Positions 20,365 through 27,873 of a DNA stretch of 44,024 bases are shown here, in pieces. Below the pieces are notes generated by a model. The model ran no database searches. It saw nothing but the letters and a program-made list of their open reading frames with translations, and was not told where the DNA came from. Made by a program: the position numbers and the translations under genes. The stretch's first letter is position 1. Each line of letters starts with the position of its first letter. This DNA is from Alphaproteobacteria bacterium (GTDB lineage: Bacteria; Pseudomonadota; Alphaproteobacteria; Micropepsales; Micropepsaceae). The stretch covers positions 1 through 44,024 of the forward strand of contig JAGWZW010000022.1 of the NCBI GenBank assembly GCA_018971835.1, in the 5' to 3' direction.

Positions 20365-21783
20365 ATGGATTGGACCCCAGGCATGATTGCGCCGGACAAG
20401 GTGGAACTGCTGCAGAGGTTTCTGGCGAGCCTGCCGGAATCTGCCGCAGTGCGCCTTGCCAAAGCTGTCGAAGTCGATCGCCTCAATGACGGCAAGGCCC
20501 TGCCGCACGAGTTGATCCTGGAGGCGCTGCGCCCGGCACTGCGCCATACCCGCCAGACCTCGCGCACCCTGACGCCGCTGCGTCTGTTCTGCCGGCCATT
20601 CGAAGACCTCCTGCTGGTTGAGGCACGCCCGGAAAAACAGAAGGGCCGTATCCACCGCAAATCGATCGCGCCGATCTGGCGCTGGCTCACCAGAACGCTG
20701 ATGCCCGAAGCCGCGGCGGCCTATATCGCCTGCGCGAAGTCGGCGGTACTGGGATTTCATCTGGACAATGCGCTGGCCTGCGCCGGCGAATTCTGGCCGG
20801 TGGCCTCTGCGGCGATCCTTGAAGTGTTGAAGGACGACGCCGGCGCCAAGGCCGCGCGCAAGGAACTGGAAAGCGATACCGCTCTGGCCGACGCCCGCGA
20901 GATGGCCAACGTACTCGCGGTCGGTCCCGAGATCGTCGAGGTGCAGACCGTGCTGCCGAAGGCCACCGCCAGCCTCGACGACAACACGTTGTGGGCGCTG
21001 CGGGCCATCTACGACCGCATCGTCGAAAAGGCGCCCGATGCCGCGCCTTATGTCGCGGTGATCGCTATGCAGCGGCTGGAGCACCCCTGGCAGGCGTTGA
21101 AGCTGCCGCTGTTCGTCTCGCGCACCACGCAGGATACGCTGATCTCCAGTACCGATATGGGCCTGGTCGGCGAGGCCATCTTCTGTGAGATGGAGGCCCA
21201 CCTGGCTGCCATCCGCACCACGCGCCAGCCGGATTTCGATGCCGAAATGCTCTGCCGTCACGTGGCAAGCTTCGCCGAATATTCCAAGGGCATGGTCAAG
21301 GAAGTCGAGATGCGGCGCGACGGTCGCTGGGGCCAGCGCCTGCTGAAGGCGCGCTCGGCGGTATCCGAGAGCATGGACGGCTTCATGGAACGTGCGCCCC
21401 GCGAAATCCTGGCGGCGCTGCCCACCCAGCGCGCCTCCTATTCCGGCGGCCCCAGAGCGCCGGAGCTTTCGCGCGCGCCCGATCCCGAAAAGCAGAAGCG
21501 GGCGATGCATTATGCACACCTGATCGTCGGCACAAAACCTTATGCGCAGGCGGCCTCGTTCGGCGCCACGCTCAAGGATACTTGCGACGAACTGGTCGGC
21601 GCGCTTGGCAAATACAATGACGAATTGCTGCGCGAAATGCGCGCGGCCGAAGGCGACCGGCGCGAACATGCGCTGGCCTATTTCGAAATCGCCGCCGAAC
21701 TCACCACGCTGCTGTTGAGCGAGGAAGAAGGCGAACTGCTGCGCCGCCGCGGCCGGGCGGCAACCACGCCGGCGGCCGCCTAA
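20365..21783 (+). CDS. Conserved-looking protein of unknown function
   Basis: 472 residues, cytoplasmic: no signal peptide and no membrane segment. I do not recognise a domain. It is rich in alpha-helix-forming sequence, with an alternating Ala/Leu/Glu pattern throughout and a charged, low-complexity middle (RAPELSRAPDPEKQKRAM). The C-terminal third (DELVGALGKYNDELLREM, then HALAYFEIAAELTTLLL) looks like long helices. Codon use and GC content match the surrounding core genes, so recent transfer is unlikely. It stands alone on its strand between the HTH gene and a convergent CoA-transferase, whose stop abuts its own. A large open frame on the opposite strand is a GC-skew shadow. Confidence 0.85.
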   Translation: MDWTPGMIAPDKVELLQRFLASLPESAAVRLAKAVEVDRLNDGKALPHELILEALRPALRHTRQTSRTLTPLRLFCRPFEDLLLVEARPEKQKGRIHRKSIAPIWRWLTRTLMPEAAAAYIACAKSAVLGFHLDNALACAGEFWPVASAAILEVLKDDAGAKAARKELESDTALADAREMANVLAVGPEIVEVQTVLPKATASLDDNTLWALRAIYDRIVEKAPDAAPYVAVIAMQRLEHPWQALKLPLFVSRTTQDTLISSTDMGLVGEAIFCEMEAHLAAIRTTRQPDFDAEMLCRHVASFAEYSKGMVKEVEMRRDGRWGQRLLKARSAVSESMDGFMERAPREILAALPTQRASYSGGPRAPELSRAPDPEKQKRAMHYAHLIVGTKPYAQAASFGATLKDTCDELVGALGKYNDELLREMRAAEGDRREHALAYFEIAAELTTLLLSEEEGELLRRRGRAATTPAAA

Positions 21784-22980
21784 TCACACCACATTCCCGC
21801 TTCTCATCGCCGCGATCTCGGCCGGCGAATAGCCGAGTTCGGCGAGCACCGCAGCGGTATGTTCGCCCAGCAGCGGCGGCCGGCTGCGCACGCTTCCCGG
21901 CGTCGCCTGAAGCTTCACCGGCGTTGCCGCCACGGGCGCACGGCCGATTCCGGGGTAGTCCACGTCGACAAAAAAGCCCGCTGCCTTTACCTGCGCATCC
22001 TCGATCGCCTCGCGCGGGCGATAGACCGGCCCGGCCGGCACGCGCGCCGCTTCGAGCGCAGCAATGGCTTCCGCGCAGGTGCGCGCCGCGCACCATTCGC
22101 GCAGGCGGCGGCTGACGATCTCGCTGTGATCGCCACGCGCCTTGTCGCTGGCAAAGCGGGGATCGCCGAGCCAGTCTTCCGCGCCGATCAGGCTAGCGAC
22201 GCGGCGGAACAGCGGATCGCCGTTCACCGCCACCGTGATCCAGCCGTCTTTCGCGCGGAAAACGTCGTGCGGCGCGGCGTTCTGGTTGCGGTTGAGCGTT
22301 GGCTTCCGGTCGAGGTGCAGCACCGCTTCCTCGATCAGCAGCGGGCTGAAATAGGTCATGGCGGTGCGCAAGAGCGCACCTTCGACCAATTGCCCCCTGC
22401 CAGTTTGAGCGCGGGCCCTGAGCGCCGTCATCACTCCGAAGGCCAGCAGCGAGGCCGTGCCGAAATCGACATAGGACGAGGCCGAGCGCATCGGCTGATC
22501 TGCGCTTCCCGAATACCAGCACGATCCGCTCATCGCCTGCGCCACGCCGTCGAAACCGACGCGCGAGGCATAAGGCCCATCCAGCCCGAAGGCGGACACG
22601 ACCGCCAGGATCACCCGCGGATTGAGCGCCGAAACCGTCTCGTAATCGAGGCCCATCGCCTTCAGCGTTTCGCCGGGCAGGTTGGCGACCACCACGTCTG
22701 CGCTTTTCACCAGCCGGCGCACCACCTCGCGGCCCTGATCGCACATGGGATCGAGCGTCAGGCTCTTCTTGTTACGATTCATCTGCAGGAACATGGCACC
22801 TTCGCGCGGGCTGCCGTCGTCGCGCTCGCCCAATGACACCAGCGTGCGGTCCTCGCGGCCCTCCCGCTTCTCCACGCGGATCACCTCGGCCCCGAAATCA
22901 CCCAACAGCGCCGCGCAATAAGGCCCGGCGATATAGCGGCCAAAATCGATCACCCGGATATCTTCGAGCGGTCCGGTCAC
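21784..22980 (-). CDS. Family III CoA-transferase (CaiB/BaiF)
   Basis: Moves CoA between carboxylic acids through an aspartyl-CoA thioester. The N-terminal IRVIDFGRYIAGPYCAALLGDFGAEVIRVE split here as IRVIDFGRYIAGPYCA and GDFGAEVIRVE is the family hallmark. MNRNKKSLTLD follows, and YVDFGTASLLAFGVM holds the probable catalytic aspartate. The C-terminal half has the usual VPAGPVYRPREAIED. The length is 398 residues. It starts with GTG after GGAGAGG. The acceptor and donor are not predictable. It diverges from a second, rearranged CoA-transferase, so the two may share a control region (22981-23056). Confidence 0.92.
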   Translation of the reverse strand: MTGPLEDIRVIDFGRYIAGPYCAALLGDFGAEVIRVEKREGREDRTLVSLGERDDGSPREGAMFLQMNRNKKSLTLDPMCDQGREVVRRLVKSADVVVANLPGETLKAMGLDYETVSALNPRVILAVVSAFGLDGPYASRVGFDGVAQAMSGSCWYSGSADQPMRSASSYVDFGTASLLAFGVMTALRARAQTGRGQLVEGALLRTAMTYFSPLLIEEAVLHLDRKPTLNRNQNAAPHDVFRAKDGWITVAVNGDPLFRRVASLIGAEDWLGDPRFASDKARGDHSEIVSRRLREWCAARTCAEAIAALEAARVPAGPVYRPREAIEDAQVKAAGFFVDVDYPGIGRAPVAATPVKLQATPGSVRSRPPLLGEHTAAVLAELGYSPAEIAAMRSGNVV

Positions 22981-23056
22981 GAAACTGTCCTCTCCCGTTG
23001 CTACGGCGTTGCCCGCCGTTCCGCCGGGGGACTATACCTTGGCCCCGGAGGATTGC

Positions 23057-24472
23057 ATGGACCCAGCCGGCATCTTCGCCTTGCTCAACCGGATGACAGG
23101 TCTGGCGCCATTGCGCGTGCCGCAATTCTCCGGCGCAGAGCCGCATCTTCCCACGCCGTTTCGCGTCACCGCCGCCGCGGCAGCGGCGCTGGGCCTGGCC
23201 GGCAGTGCCGCGGACGGCATCTGGCGGCTGCGCAGCGCGGGCGGCCCGCAGGAACTGTCGCTCGATCCGGGCGCGGCTGCGGCCTCGCTGGTATCCTTCG
23301 CGCTGATGCGGCTGGACGGCCAGCCGGTGCCGCGCCCGGCCGAAACCAATCCCACCGTTGGCTTCTACCGCACCGGCGACGGGCGCTGGATACACCTCCA
23401 CGGCGGCTTCCCGCACCTGGCGCAGGGCACGGTGGGCCTGCTGGCTGCGGCGGACGACCCGCAAAGCATCGCCGACGCCGTGGGCAAGTGGAACGCGTTG
23501 GCGCTCGAGGAGGCGCTGGCGCATCTGGGCCTTTGCGGCGCGGTGGCGCGCACCGCGGATGAGTGGCGCAGCAGCCCGCAGGGCCAAGCACTGGCCGATA
23601 CGCCGCCCATCGTGCTCACCCGCATCGGCGAGGCGCCGCGGCTGGAGCTTGCGCCCGGCGAAGCGCCGCTTTCCGGCATTCGCGTGCTGGAGCTGACGCG
23701 CGTACTGGCCGGGCCGGTCGCGGGACGCACCCTGGCCAGCCACGGCGCCGACGTGCTGCATATAAGGGCTGAACGGCTGCCCACCATCGACGCCTTCGAT
23801 CTCGACACCGGCCACGGCAAACGCGCGGCCTTTCTCGACCTGGCCAAGCCCGCCGACGCCGAGCGCCTGCGCAGGCTGGTGCGCGAGGCGCAGGTCTTCA
23901 TCGACTCCTACCGTCCCGGTGCGCTGGCCGGGCTGGGTTTCACCTCGGCGGCGCTGTCGCATCTGTCGCCAGGCATCGTGCAGGTGGTGCTGTCCTGCTA
24001 CGGGCACAAGGGCCCGTGGGCGCCGCGGCGGGGTTGGGAGCAGCTTGCCCAGGCGGCCACCGGCATGGCCTGCGAACAGGGGGCGGCGATGGCGGCGCGC
24101 GAGCGGAAAGGCCGAGAGGCGCCGCCCAAGCTGATCCCGGCAGCGGCCTGCGATGTTATCACCGGCTATCTGGCGGCGGCGGGCGCGGCCGCGGCCCTGC
24201 TCAGGCGGATGCGCGAGGGCGGCAGCTGGCGGGTGGAAGTCTCGCTCTGCGCCACGGCCCAATGGCTGCAATCCCTGGGGCGGGTTCCGGCGGCGGAGAT
24301 GCCCGAGAGCTGGAACCCGCTGGCGGGACTCGACGGCTACCTGAAGTCGTGCGACACAGCGCGCGGCCGGCTCGATTTCCTCGGGCCCGTCATGCGGATG
24401 TCCATGACCCAGCCCGCGTGGCGCCGCCCGCCGCCCGAGCCGGGCGCGGACGAGGCAAGCTGGCTCGCTTAA
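23057..24472 (+). CDS. CoA-transferase III family protein with swapped domain order
   Basis: 471 residues. The stretch that normally opens this family (GIRVLELTRVLAGPVAGRTL, then GADVLHIRAE) appears only near residue 208. The probable catalytic aspartate follows far downstream in ACDVITGYLAAAG. The first 200 residues instead look like the second half of a family member (VGFYRTGDGRWIHLHGGFPH, then WRSSPQGQALADTPPI). The protein therefore reads as C-half then N-half. I recall relatives of about 460-480 residues with this order, so it is probably a real subfamily and not a broken gene. The ATG at 23057 is chosen because GGAGG lies 6 bases before it. Confidence 0.82.
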   Translation: MDPAGIFALLNRMTGLAPLRVPQFSGAEPHLPTPFRVTAAAAAALGLAGSAADGIWRLRSAGGPQELSLDPGAAAASLVSFALMRLDGQPVPRPAETNPTVGFYRTGDGRWIHLHGGFPHLAQGTVGLLAAADDPQSIADAVGKWNALALEEALAHLGLCGAVARTADEWRSSPQGQALADTPPIVLTRIGEAPRLELAPGEAPLSGIRVLELTRVLAGPVAGRTLASHGADVLHIRAERLPTIDAFDLDTGHGKRAAFLDLAKPADAERLRRLVREAQVFIDSYRPGALAGLGFTSAALSHLSPGIVQVVLSCYGHKGPWAPRRGWEQLAQAATGMACEQGAAMAARERKGREAPPKLIPAAACDVITGYLAAAGAAAALLRRMREGGSWRVEVSLCATAQWLQSLGRVPAAEMPESWNPLAGLDGYLKSCDTARGRLDFLGPVMRMSMTQPAWRRPPPEPGADEASWLA

Positions 24473-24499
24473 GTCCGTTCGCCGAATTCAGGATCACAC

Positions 24500-24844
24500 A
24501 TGGCCCCGAAGCTGAACCCCTTGAAGCTCAACCCGCTGCAACTGCGCACGCTCACCCTGCTGCAGGCGATCGCGCGCCTTCCGGGCGCGGCGACGGCGGG
24601 GCCGGGACCGGGCGAGGCCACCATCGAGCGCTTTCCCGGGGCGCATGGCGACCACTTCCACCTGGGCGACGCCACCGTGGCGGGCAAGGACGCCACCGGC
24701 CTGACCAACGAGAACGTCTGGCATGCGCTGGACCGCAAGGGCCTGGCCCGCGCCGACTATCCGCACCGCCTGACGCTGACCGTGGCGGGCCTGCAGTACA
24801 ACACCGGCCTTTACGACCAGATCTTCCACCGCAGCACGCATTGA
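24500..24844 (+). CDS. Small conserved protein of unknown function
   Basis: 114 residues with no signal peptide or membrane helix. The N-terminus is a Leu/Asn-rich repeat (KLNPLKLNPLQLRTLTLLQA). The middle has HGDHFHLGDATVAGKDATGL, a His/Asp-rich stretch that could bind a metal, and the end is QYNTGLYDQIFHRSTH. I recall similar short proteins in alphaproteobacteria but no function. An AGGA site lies 7 bases before the ATG. It follows the CoA-transferase by 27 bases on the same strand, so co-transcription is likely. Confidence 0.75.
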   Translation: MAPKLNPLKLNPLQLRTLTLLQAIARLPGAATAGPGPGEATIERFPGAHGDHFHLGDATVAGKDATGLTNENVWHALDRKGLARADYPHRLTLTVAGLQYNTGLYDQIFHRSTH

Positions 24845-24875
24845 GGCGGACGGTGGTGCCGGCCGACGGCATCTG

Positions 24876-24884
24876 TGCTAATAT
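24876..24884 (+). promoter_or_regulatory. Extended -10 promoter for a leaderless transcript
   Basis: TGC-TAATAT is an extended -10 element. Its last base is 6 bases before the ATG at 24891, so transcription would start at or next to the start codon. No Shine-Dalgarno sequence is present in the gap. This predicts a leaderless mRNA for the antitoxin-like gene. Confidence 0.5.
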
Positions 24885-24890
24885 ACATTT

Positions 24891-25088
24891 ATGAGCATCG
24901 ACGAACTCGAAAAGGCCGTGACCAAGCTGTCCCGCAAGGAGCGGGACCGGCTGCGCGCGCTGCTGGAAGAAATGGACGCCGCCGAGTTCGACGCCAAGAT
25001 CGAACGCGACGCCAAAAGCGGCAAGCTGGACAAGCTGGTGGAGAAATCCGAGGCGGATTTCCGCGCCGGGCGTTTCCGCGAACTCTGA
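24891..25088 (+). CDS. Putative antitoxin of a ParE/RelE-like toxin
   Basis: 65 residues, strongly charged and helical: MSIDELEKAVTKLSRKERDR, then LEEMDAAEFDAKIERDAKSG, and the end RAGRFREL. I recall small proteins with this pattern (ELEKAV..LS, DAKIERDA..GKLD, ADFRAGR.REL) as partners of toxins like the one encoded next door. It has no obvious DNA-binding domain, so any repression would need another factor. The gene is convergent with the toxin, with one base between the two stops (TGA-A-CTA), whereas antitoxins usually sit upstream on the same strand. Function is by family recall and neighbourhood. Confidence 0.7.
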   Translation: MSIDELEKAVTKLSRKERDRLRALLEEMDAAEFDAKIERDAKSGKLDKLVEKSEADFRAGRFREL

Positions 25089-25089
25089 A

Positions 25090-25344
25090 CTATCGCGTCA
25101 GCGCATCATATTCGGAATGCGAGCCGATCCAGTGCCATCGCATGTCATCGCCGGATTCCGTGGCGAGCGCGCGGTAGTGGATGCCGATACGAACGCTCCA
25201 ATATTTCCCGACCTTCTTGAAATGCAACGATGGGTGCATCGGATAGCGTTTGAGCAGCGCGAATTTCTGGTCCGCCAGTTTTCGAATATCGGCCGGAAGC
25301 TGGTCGTATAAGTTCCAGAACTCCGTACTGGCTAGGTGGCGCAT
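25090..25344 (-). CDS. ParE/RelE-like toxin
   Basis: 84 residues with the compact RelE/ParE layout. Two N-terminal helices (EFWNLYDQLPADIRKLADQK, FALLKRYPMHPSL) are followed by beta strands HFKKVGKYWSVRIGIHYRAL and the end WHWIGSHSEYDAL, which I recall as a hallmark of a ParE-like subfamily. Whether it cuts mRNA or poisons gyrase cannot be read from the sequence. Its ATG is one base after the stop of the unknown upstream gene (TAG-G-ATG), so the two are probably co-translated. GC content is lower than in the flanking core genes. Confidence 0.8.
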   Translation of the reverse strand: MRHLASTEFWNLYDQLPADIRKLADQKFALLKRYPMHPSLHFKKVGKYWSVRIGIHYRALATESGDDMRWHWIGSHSEYDALTR

Positions 25345-25345
25345 C

Positions 25346-25926
25346 CTAGTCGTGCCCCGCGATTACGAACCTTCCGCCCTCGCCCGGATATGCCGCTCCC
25401 TCCTTGTTGCGCCAAGAAAATTGAACCTGAACTCTAACGCCGAGGCTTCGCGCGATGTGTGCAATCCAACGCCACGCATCGTTAGCACTTTGCCCCTGCA
25501 CCGATATGCCGATATCCGCGAGATAATGATAGCCGTCGTCGACTTTCTTACCTTCAAATATATTGACTAGCGCCAGTCCCTTCAGCGTTCGGAAATTCTC
25601 TACGCGCGCTTTCGCCAACCTCACCATCTCGTCCAGCATTGAATTCCAATTCGGCGCATCAAGCGACTGCTTGCCGATCGTCGCGAAGGTCACCTTCGTA
25701 TGAGTCAGGTTTGGGGGCTGGAAAGGATCACATGAATGTTCGCAGGGCGCAGTCCATTCGTCTGCTGAACTTGGAGGCGCCTGTCGCTGCGAAGGACGGT
25801 CTGTAGATTCAGATACATGAGCTTCATAGAAATCTATGATTCTAGATAGAGCTGTATCCAATGTATCCTCAAACGCAACCGCATTGCGCTGAATTCTGCG
25901 GAAATTTTCCTCTGAAATCTGCCTCA
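25346..25926 (-). CDS. Unknown low-GC protein upstream of the toxin
   Basis: I do not recognise this protein. From the ATG at 25926 (MRQISEENFRRIQRNAVAF) it has 193 residues: a helical start, a Pro/Ser-rich linker (ESTDRPSQRQAPPSSADEW), then a folded C-half with NIFEGKKVDDGYHYLADIGI and the end EGAAYPGEGGRFVIAGHD. The C-half contains WRWIAHIARSLGVRVQVQFSW. The frame is open back to 26032, but that part overlaps rnpB and the promoter; its apparent membrane segment is probably an artefact of AT-rich promoter DNA. GC content falls to 35 percent in 25801-25860, against roughly 65-70 percent in neighbours, which suggests acquired DNA. Confidence 0.6.
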
Positions 25927-25953
25927 TCGTCGCCGCCAAGATATAATAAATCC

Positions 25954-25983
25954 ATAATATGGCTAGGACGGTAGCTATGTCAA
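25954..25983 (-). promoter_or_regulatory. Strong sigma-70-type promoter for the unknown-toxin operon
   Basis: On the minus strand TTGACA (25978-25983) and TATTAT (25954-25959) are 18 bases apart. The -35 is a perfect match and the -10 matches 5 of 6. Transcription would start near 25947, about 20 bases before the ATG at 25926. It begins 17 bases beyond the 3' end of rnpB. Confidence 0.6.
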
Positions 25984-26000
25984 GATATTTCCATATTTGC

Positions 26001-26363
26001 GTCAGATGGCCTGTAAGCCGGGTTCTGTCCACCGCCGAAGCGGATAGATGGCCATTCCTCTGGGACGGCAGTTGCCTGCCGCCTCGCGCGACCTACCCGG
26101 ACGGCGACCCGGAAACAGGTTACCTGCCGTCCCTATTTGGTCTTGCTCCCGGTGGGGCTTGCCGTGCCGCTTCCGTTGCCGGTCGCGCGGTGCGCTCTTG
26201 CCGCACCGTTTCACCCTTACCCGCTCCGAGGAGAAGGCGGTTTGTTTTCTGTGGCGCTATCCCTGGGGTTGCCCCCGGCGGATGTTATCCGTCACCGTGT
26301 TTCCGTGGAGCCCGGACTTTCCTCGACGGGCTTTCGCCCGCCGCGGCCATCCGGCCATCTGAC
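26001..26363 (-). ncRNA. rnpB: RNase P RNA
   Basis: Catalytic RNA that trims the 5' leaders of precursor tRNAs. On the minus strand the universal P4 region GAGGAAAGTCCGGGCTCC lies near the 5' end, and its partner ACAGAACCCGGCTTACAGG near the 3' end. The outermost helix P1 is a perfect 11-bp pairing between 26353-26363 and 26001-26011 (GTCAGATGGCC and its complement), which fixes both ends. The size of about 363 bases fits a bacterial type A RNA. No intrinsic terminator follows; the low-GC unknown gene begins almost at once. Confidence 0.96.
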
Positions 26364-26371
26364 GCACCCGG

Positions 26372-26401
26372 AATATAGGGCGACGCTCAGGATAACGCCA
26401 G
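26372..26401 (-). promoter_or_regulatory. Candidate rnpB promoter
   Basis: On the minus strand CTGGCG (26396-26401) and TATATT (26372-26377) are 18 bases apart. The -10 ends 8 bases before the first base of the RNase P RNA, the expected distance. The -35 lies within the last codons of the racemase gene. The -35 match is modest. Confidence 0.4.
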
Positions 26402-27082
26402 CTCGACCGCCGCCAGCGCATGCAGCGTGGTGGTGTCGAAGGTGGGCACGCTGGCGTCGTCCGGCCCCACCAGCAGCGGAATCTCCGTGCAGCCGAGCAC
26501 GATGCCCTGCGCGCCCTGTTCCACCAGCTTGCCCATCACCGCACGATAGGCGGCGCGCGAGGGCTCCAGAAAGCAGCCGCGCACCAGCTCCTGCTGGATC
26601 ACCTGATCGACGGTGACGCGGTCCTCATCGCCCGGCACCAGCGCGGCGATGCCGAACTTCTCTTCCAGCCGGCCGGAGATGATACCGGCGCGCTCCATCG
26701 TGAAACAGGAGCCGAGCAGGCCGACACGCCTGATGCCCCTGGCGCGGATGGCTTCGCCCAAGGGATCGGCGATGTGCAGCAGCGGAATGCCGGCGGCCTT
26801 TTCCACCGCATCGGCGACGATGTGCATGGTGTTGCAGCAGATCATGATGAAGTCCGCCCCGGCGCGGGCGAGGCGGCGGCCGGTTTCCTCCATCATGGCG
26901 CTGGCGTCGGCCCAGCGGCCGGCCCGCTGCAACACATCCATCTCCGCAAAGTCATACGATTCCAGAATGAGCTTCGCCGAATGCACGCCGCCCAGGCGTT
27001 TCTGCACTTCGCGATTGATGACCTGGTAATAGGTGGTGGTGGATTCCCAACTCATCCCACCGATCATGCCTATGGTTTTCAT
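26387..27082 (-). CDS. Aspartate/glutamate racemase family protein
   Basis: Cofactor-independent amino-acid racemase of the Asp/Glu family. KTIGMIGGMSWESTTTYYQ at the start is typical of the RacX/YgeA branch. The two catalytic cysteines are in MICCNTMH and LGCTEIPLL. It likely makes D-amino acids, but the substrate in this branch is often broad. The start MKTIGM at 27082 is chosen because GGAG lies 7 bases upstream; the frame is open to 27151 without such a site. The length is 231 residues. It is transcribed toward rnpB and follows the amidase operon on the same strand. Confidence 0.9.
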   Translation of the reverse strand: MKTIGMIGGMSWESTTTYYQVINREVQKRLGGVHSAKLILESYDFAEMDVLQRAGRWADASAMMEETGRRLARAGADFIMICCNTMHIVADAVEKAAGIPLLHIADPLGEAIRARGIRRVGLLGSCFTMERAGIISGRLEEKFGIAALVPGDEDRVTVDQVIQQELVRGCFLEPSRAAYRAVMGKLVEQGAQGIVLGCTEIPLLVGPDDASVPTFDTTTLHALAAVELALS

Positions 27083-27173
27083 CGTCTGCTCCGCGATTGG
27101 AGCGGCCAAATTAAGGGCTCGGGCGCGCGCACGCATCTGCATTTCGCGCATAGCGGACCGCCGGTTTGCGGAA

Positions 27174-27869
27174 TCAGGCGGGCGCCGTCACCAGCGCATG
27201 GACGGCGGCGATGCGGCGCTGGGTTTCGGGATCGGCCTCGCCCGTGACGCTCTCGGGCACGAAATGGCGCTGGAAAGCGCCGAGCACCTGCTCCAGCGTC
27301 ACCTCCACCTCCGGCGCCACGCCATAGCCGATCTCGGCAAGGGCCTGCTCGACCGGCAAATCGAGCGCGCGGGCCGAATGCTCCGGCCAGATGCCGATGC
27401 CGAAATCCGCCAGCCCTTTCCACGGGAACAACTCGCCCGGGTCCTGCTTGCGCGCGGGCGCGATGTCCGAATGGCCGAGCACGCGGGCGGCGGGAATGCT
27501 ATGGCGGCTGATGATGCCGTCGGCCAGGTCCACCAGCGCCTCGATCTGCGCCTTGGGGAACGGCACGTAGCCGAACTCGTGGCCGGGATTGGCCAGTTCG
27601 ATGCCGATGGAGCGCGCGTTGAGCCCGCGCGCGCCCGCCCAGTAGGACACGCCGGCATGCCAGGCGCGCAGCGCCTCGGGCACATGGGCGAAGACCGTGC
27701 CTTCGGTATCGATGGTGTAATGCGCGGAGACTTGAGAAGCCGGATCGCACAGCCGCTCCACCGCCTCCTCTGCCGTCTTCATGCCGGTGTAGTGCAGAAC
27801 CAGCAGGTCGATGGGCGTGCCCTCGGGCCGGGCATCGCGATTGGGCGAAGGCCGCTCGATCAGGCGCAT
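27174..27869 (-). CDS. AmpD-like N-acetylmuramoyl-L-alanine amidase
   Basis: Amidase_2-type zinc enzyme that cleaves the bond between MurNAc and L-Ala, used in recycling of wall fragments. The zinc-site motifs are LLVLHYTGM (first His) and LGHSDIAPARKQDPG (second His and the Asp). SAHYTIDTEGTVFAHV and ARSIGIELAN are standard. There is no signal peptide, so a cytoplasmic recycling role is most likely. The C-terminal 70 residues add a small helical part (VTLEQVLGAFQRHF) that resembles a wall-binding repeat. The start at 27869 is 4 bases after the regulator stop; the longer frame overlaps that gene. The length is 231 residues. Confidence 0.92.
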   Translation of the reverse strand: MRLIERPSPNRDARPEGTPIDLLVLHYTGMKTAEEAVERLCDPASQVSAHYTIDTEGTVFAHVPEALRAWHAGVSYWAGARGLNARSIGIELANPGHEFGYVPFPKAQIEALVDLADGIISRHSIPAARVLGHSDIAPARKQDPGELFPWKGLADFGIGIWPEHSARALDLPVEQALAEIGYGVAPEVEVTLEQVLGAFQRHFVPESVTGEADPETQRRIAAVHALVTAPA

Positions 27870-27873
27870 CGCG

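Noticed and set aside
20218..21669. 483-residue open frame on the minus strand
   Set aside because: Antisense to the 472-residue gene, with shadow-type composition and no ribosome site; it also crosses the inverted repeat and intergenic DNA.
25981..26020. rnpB 3' end as an attachment site for a mobile element
   Set aside because: No integrase and no duplicate of the rnpB end was found on the far side of the low-GC patch.
25927..26032. N-terminal extension of the unknown low-GC protein with an apparent membrane helix
   Set aside because: It would start inside RNase P RNA and runs through a strong promoter; the hydrophobic look comes from AT-rich promoter bases.
26137..26616. Plus-strand frame across rnpB and the racemase end
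   Set aside because: Overlaps a structured RNA gene and a real gene; proline/arginine-rich shadow.
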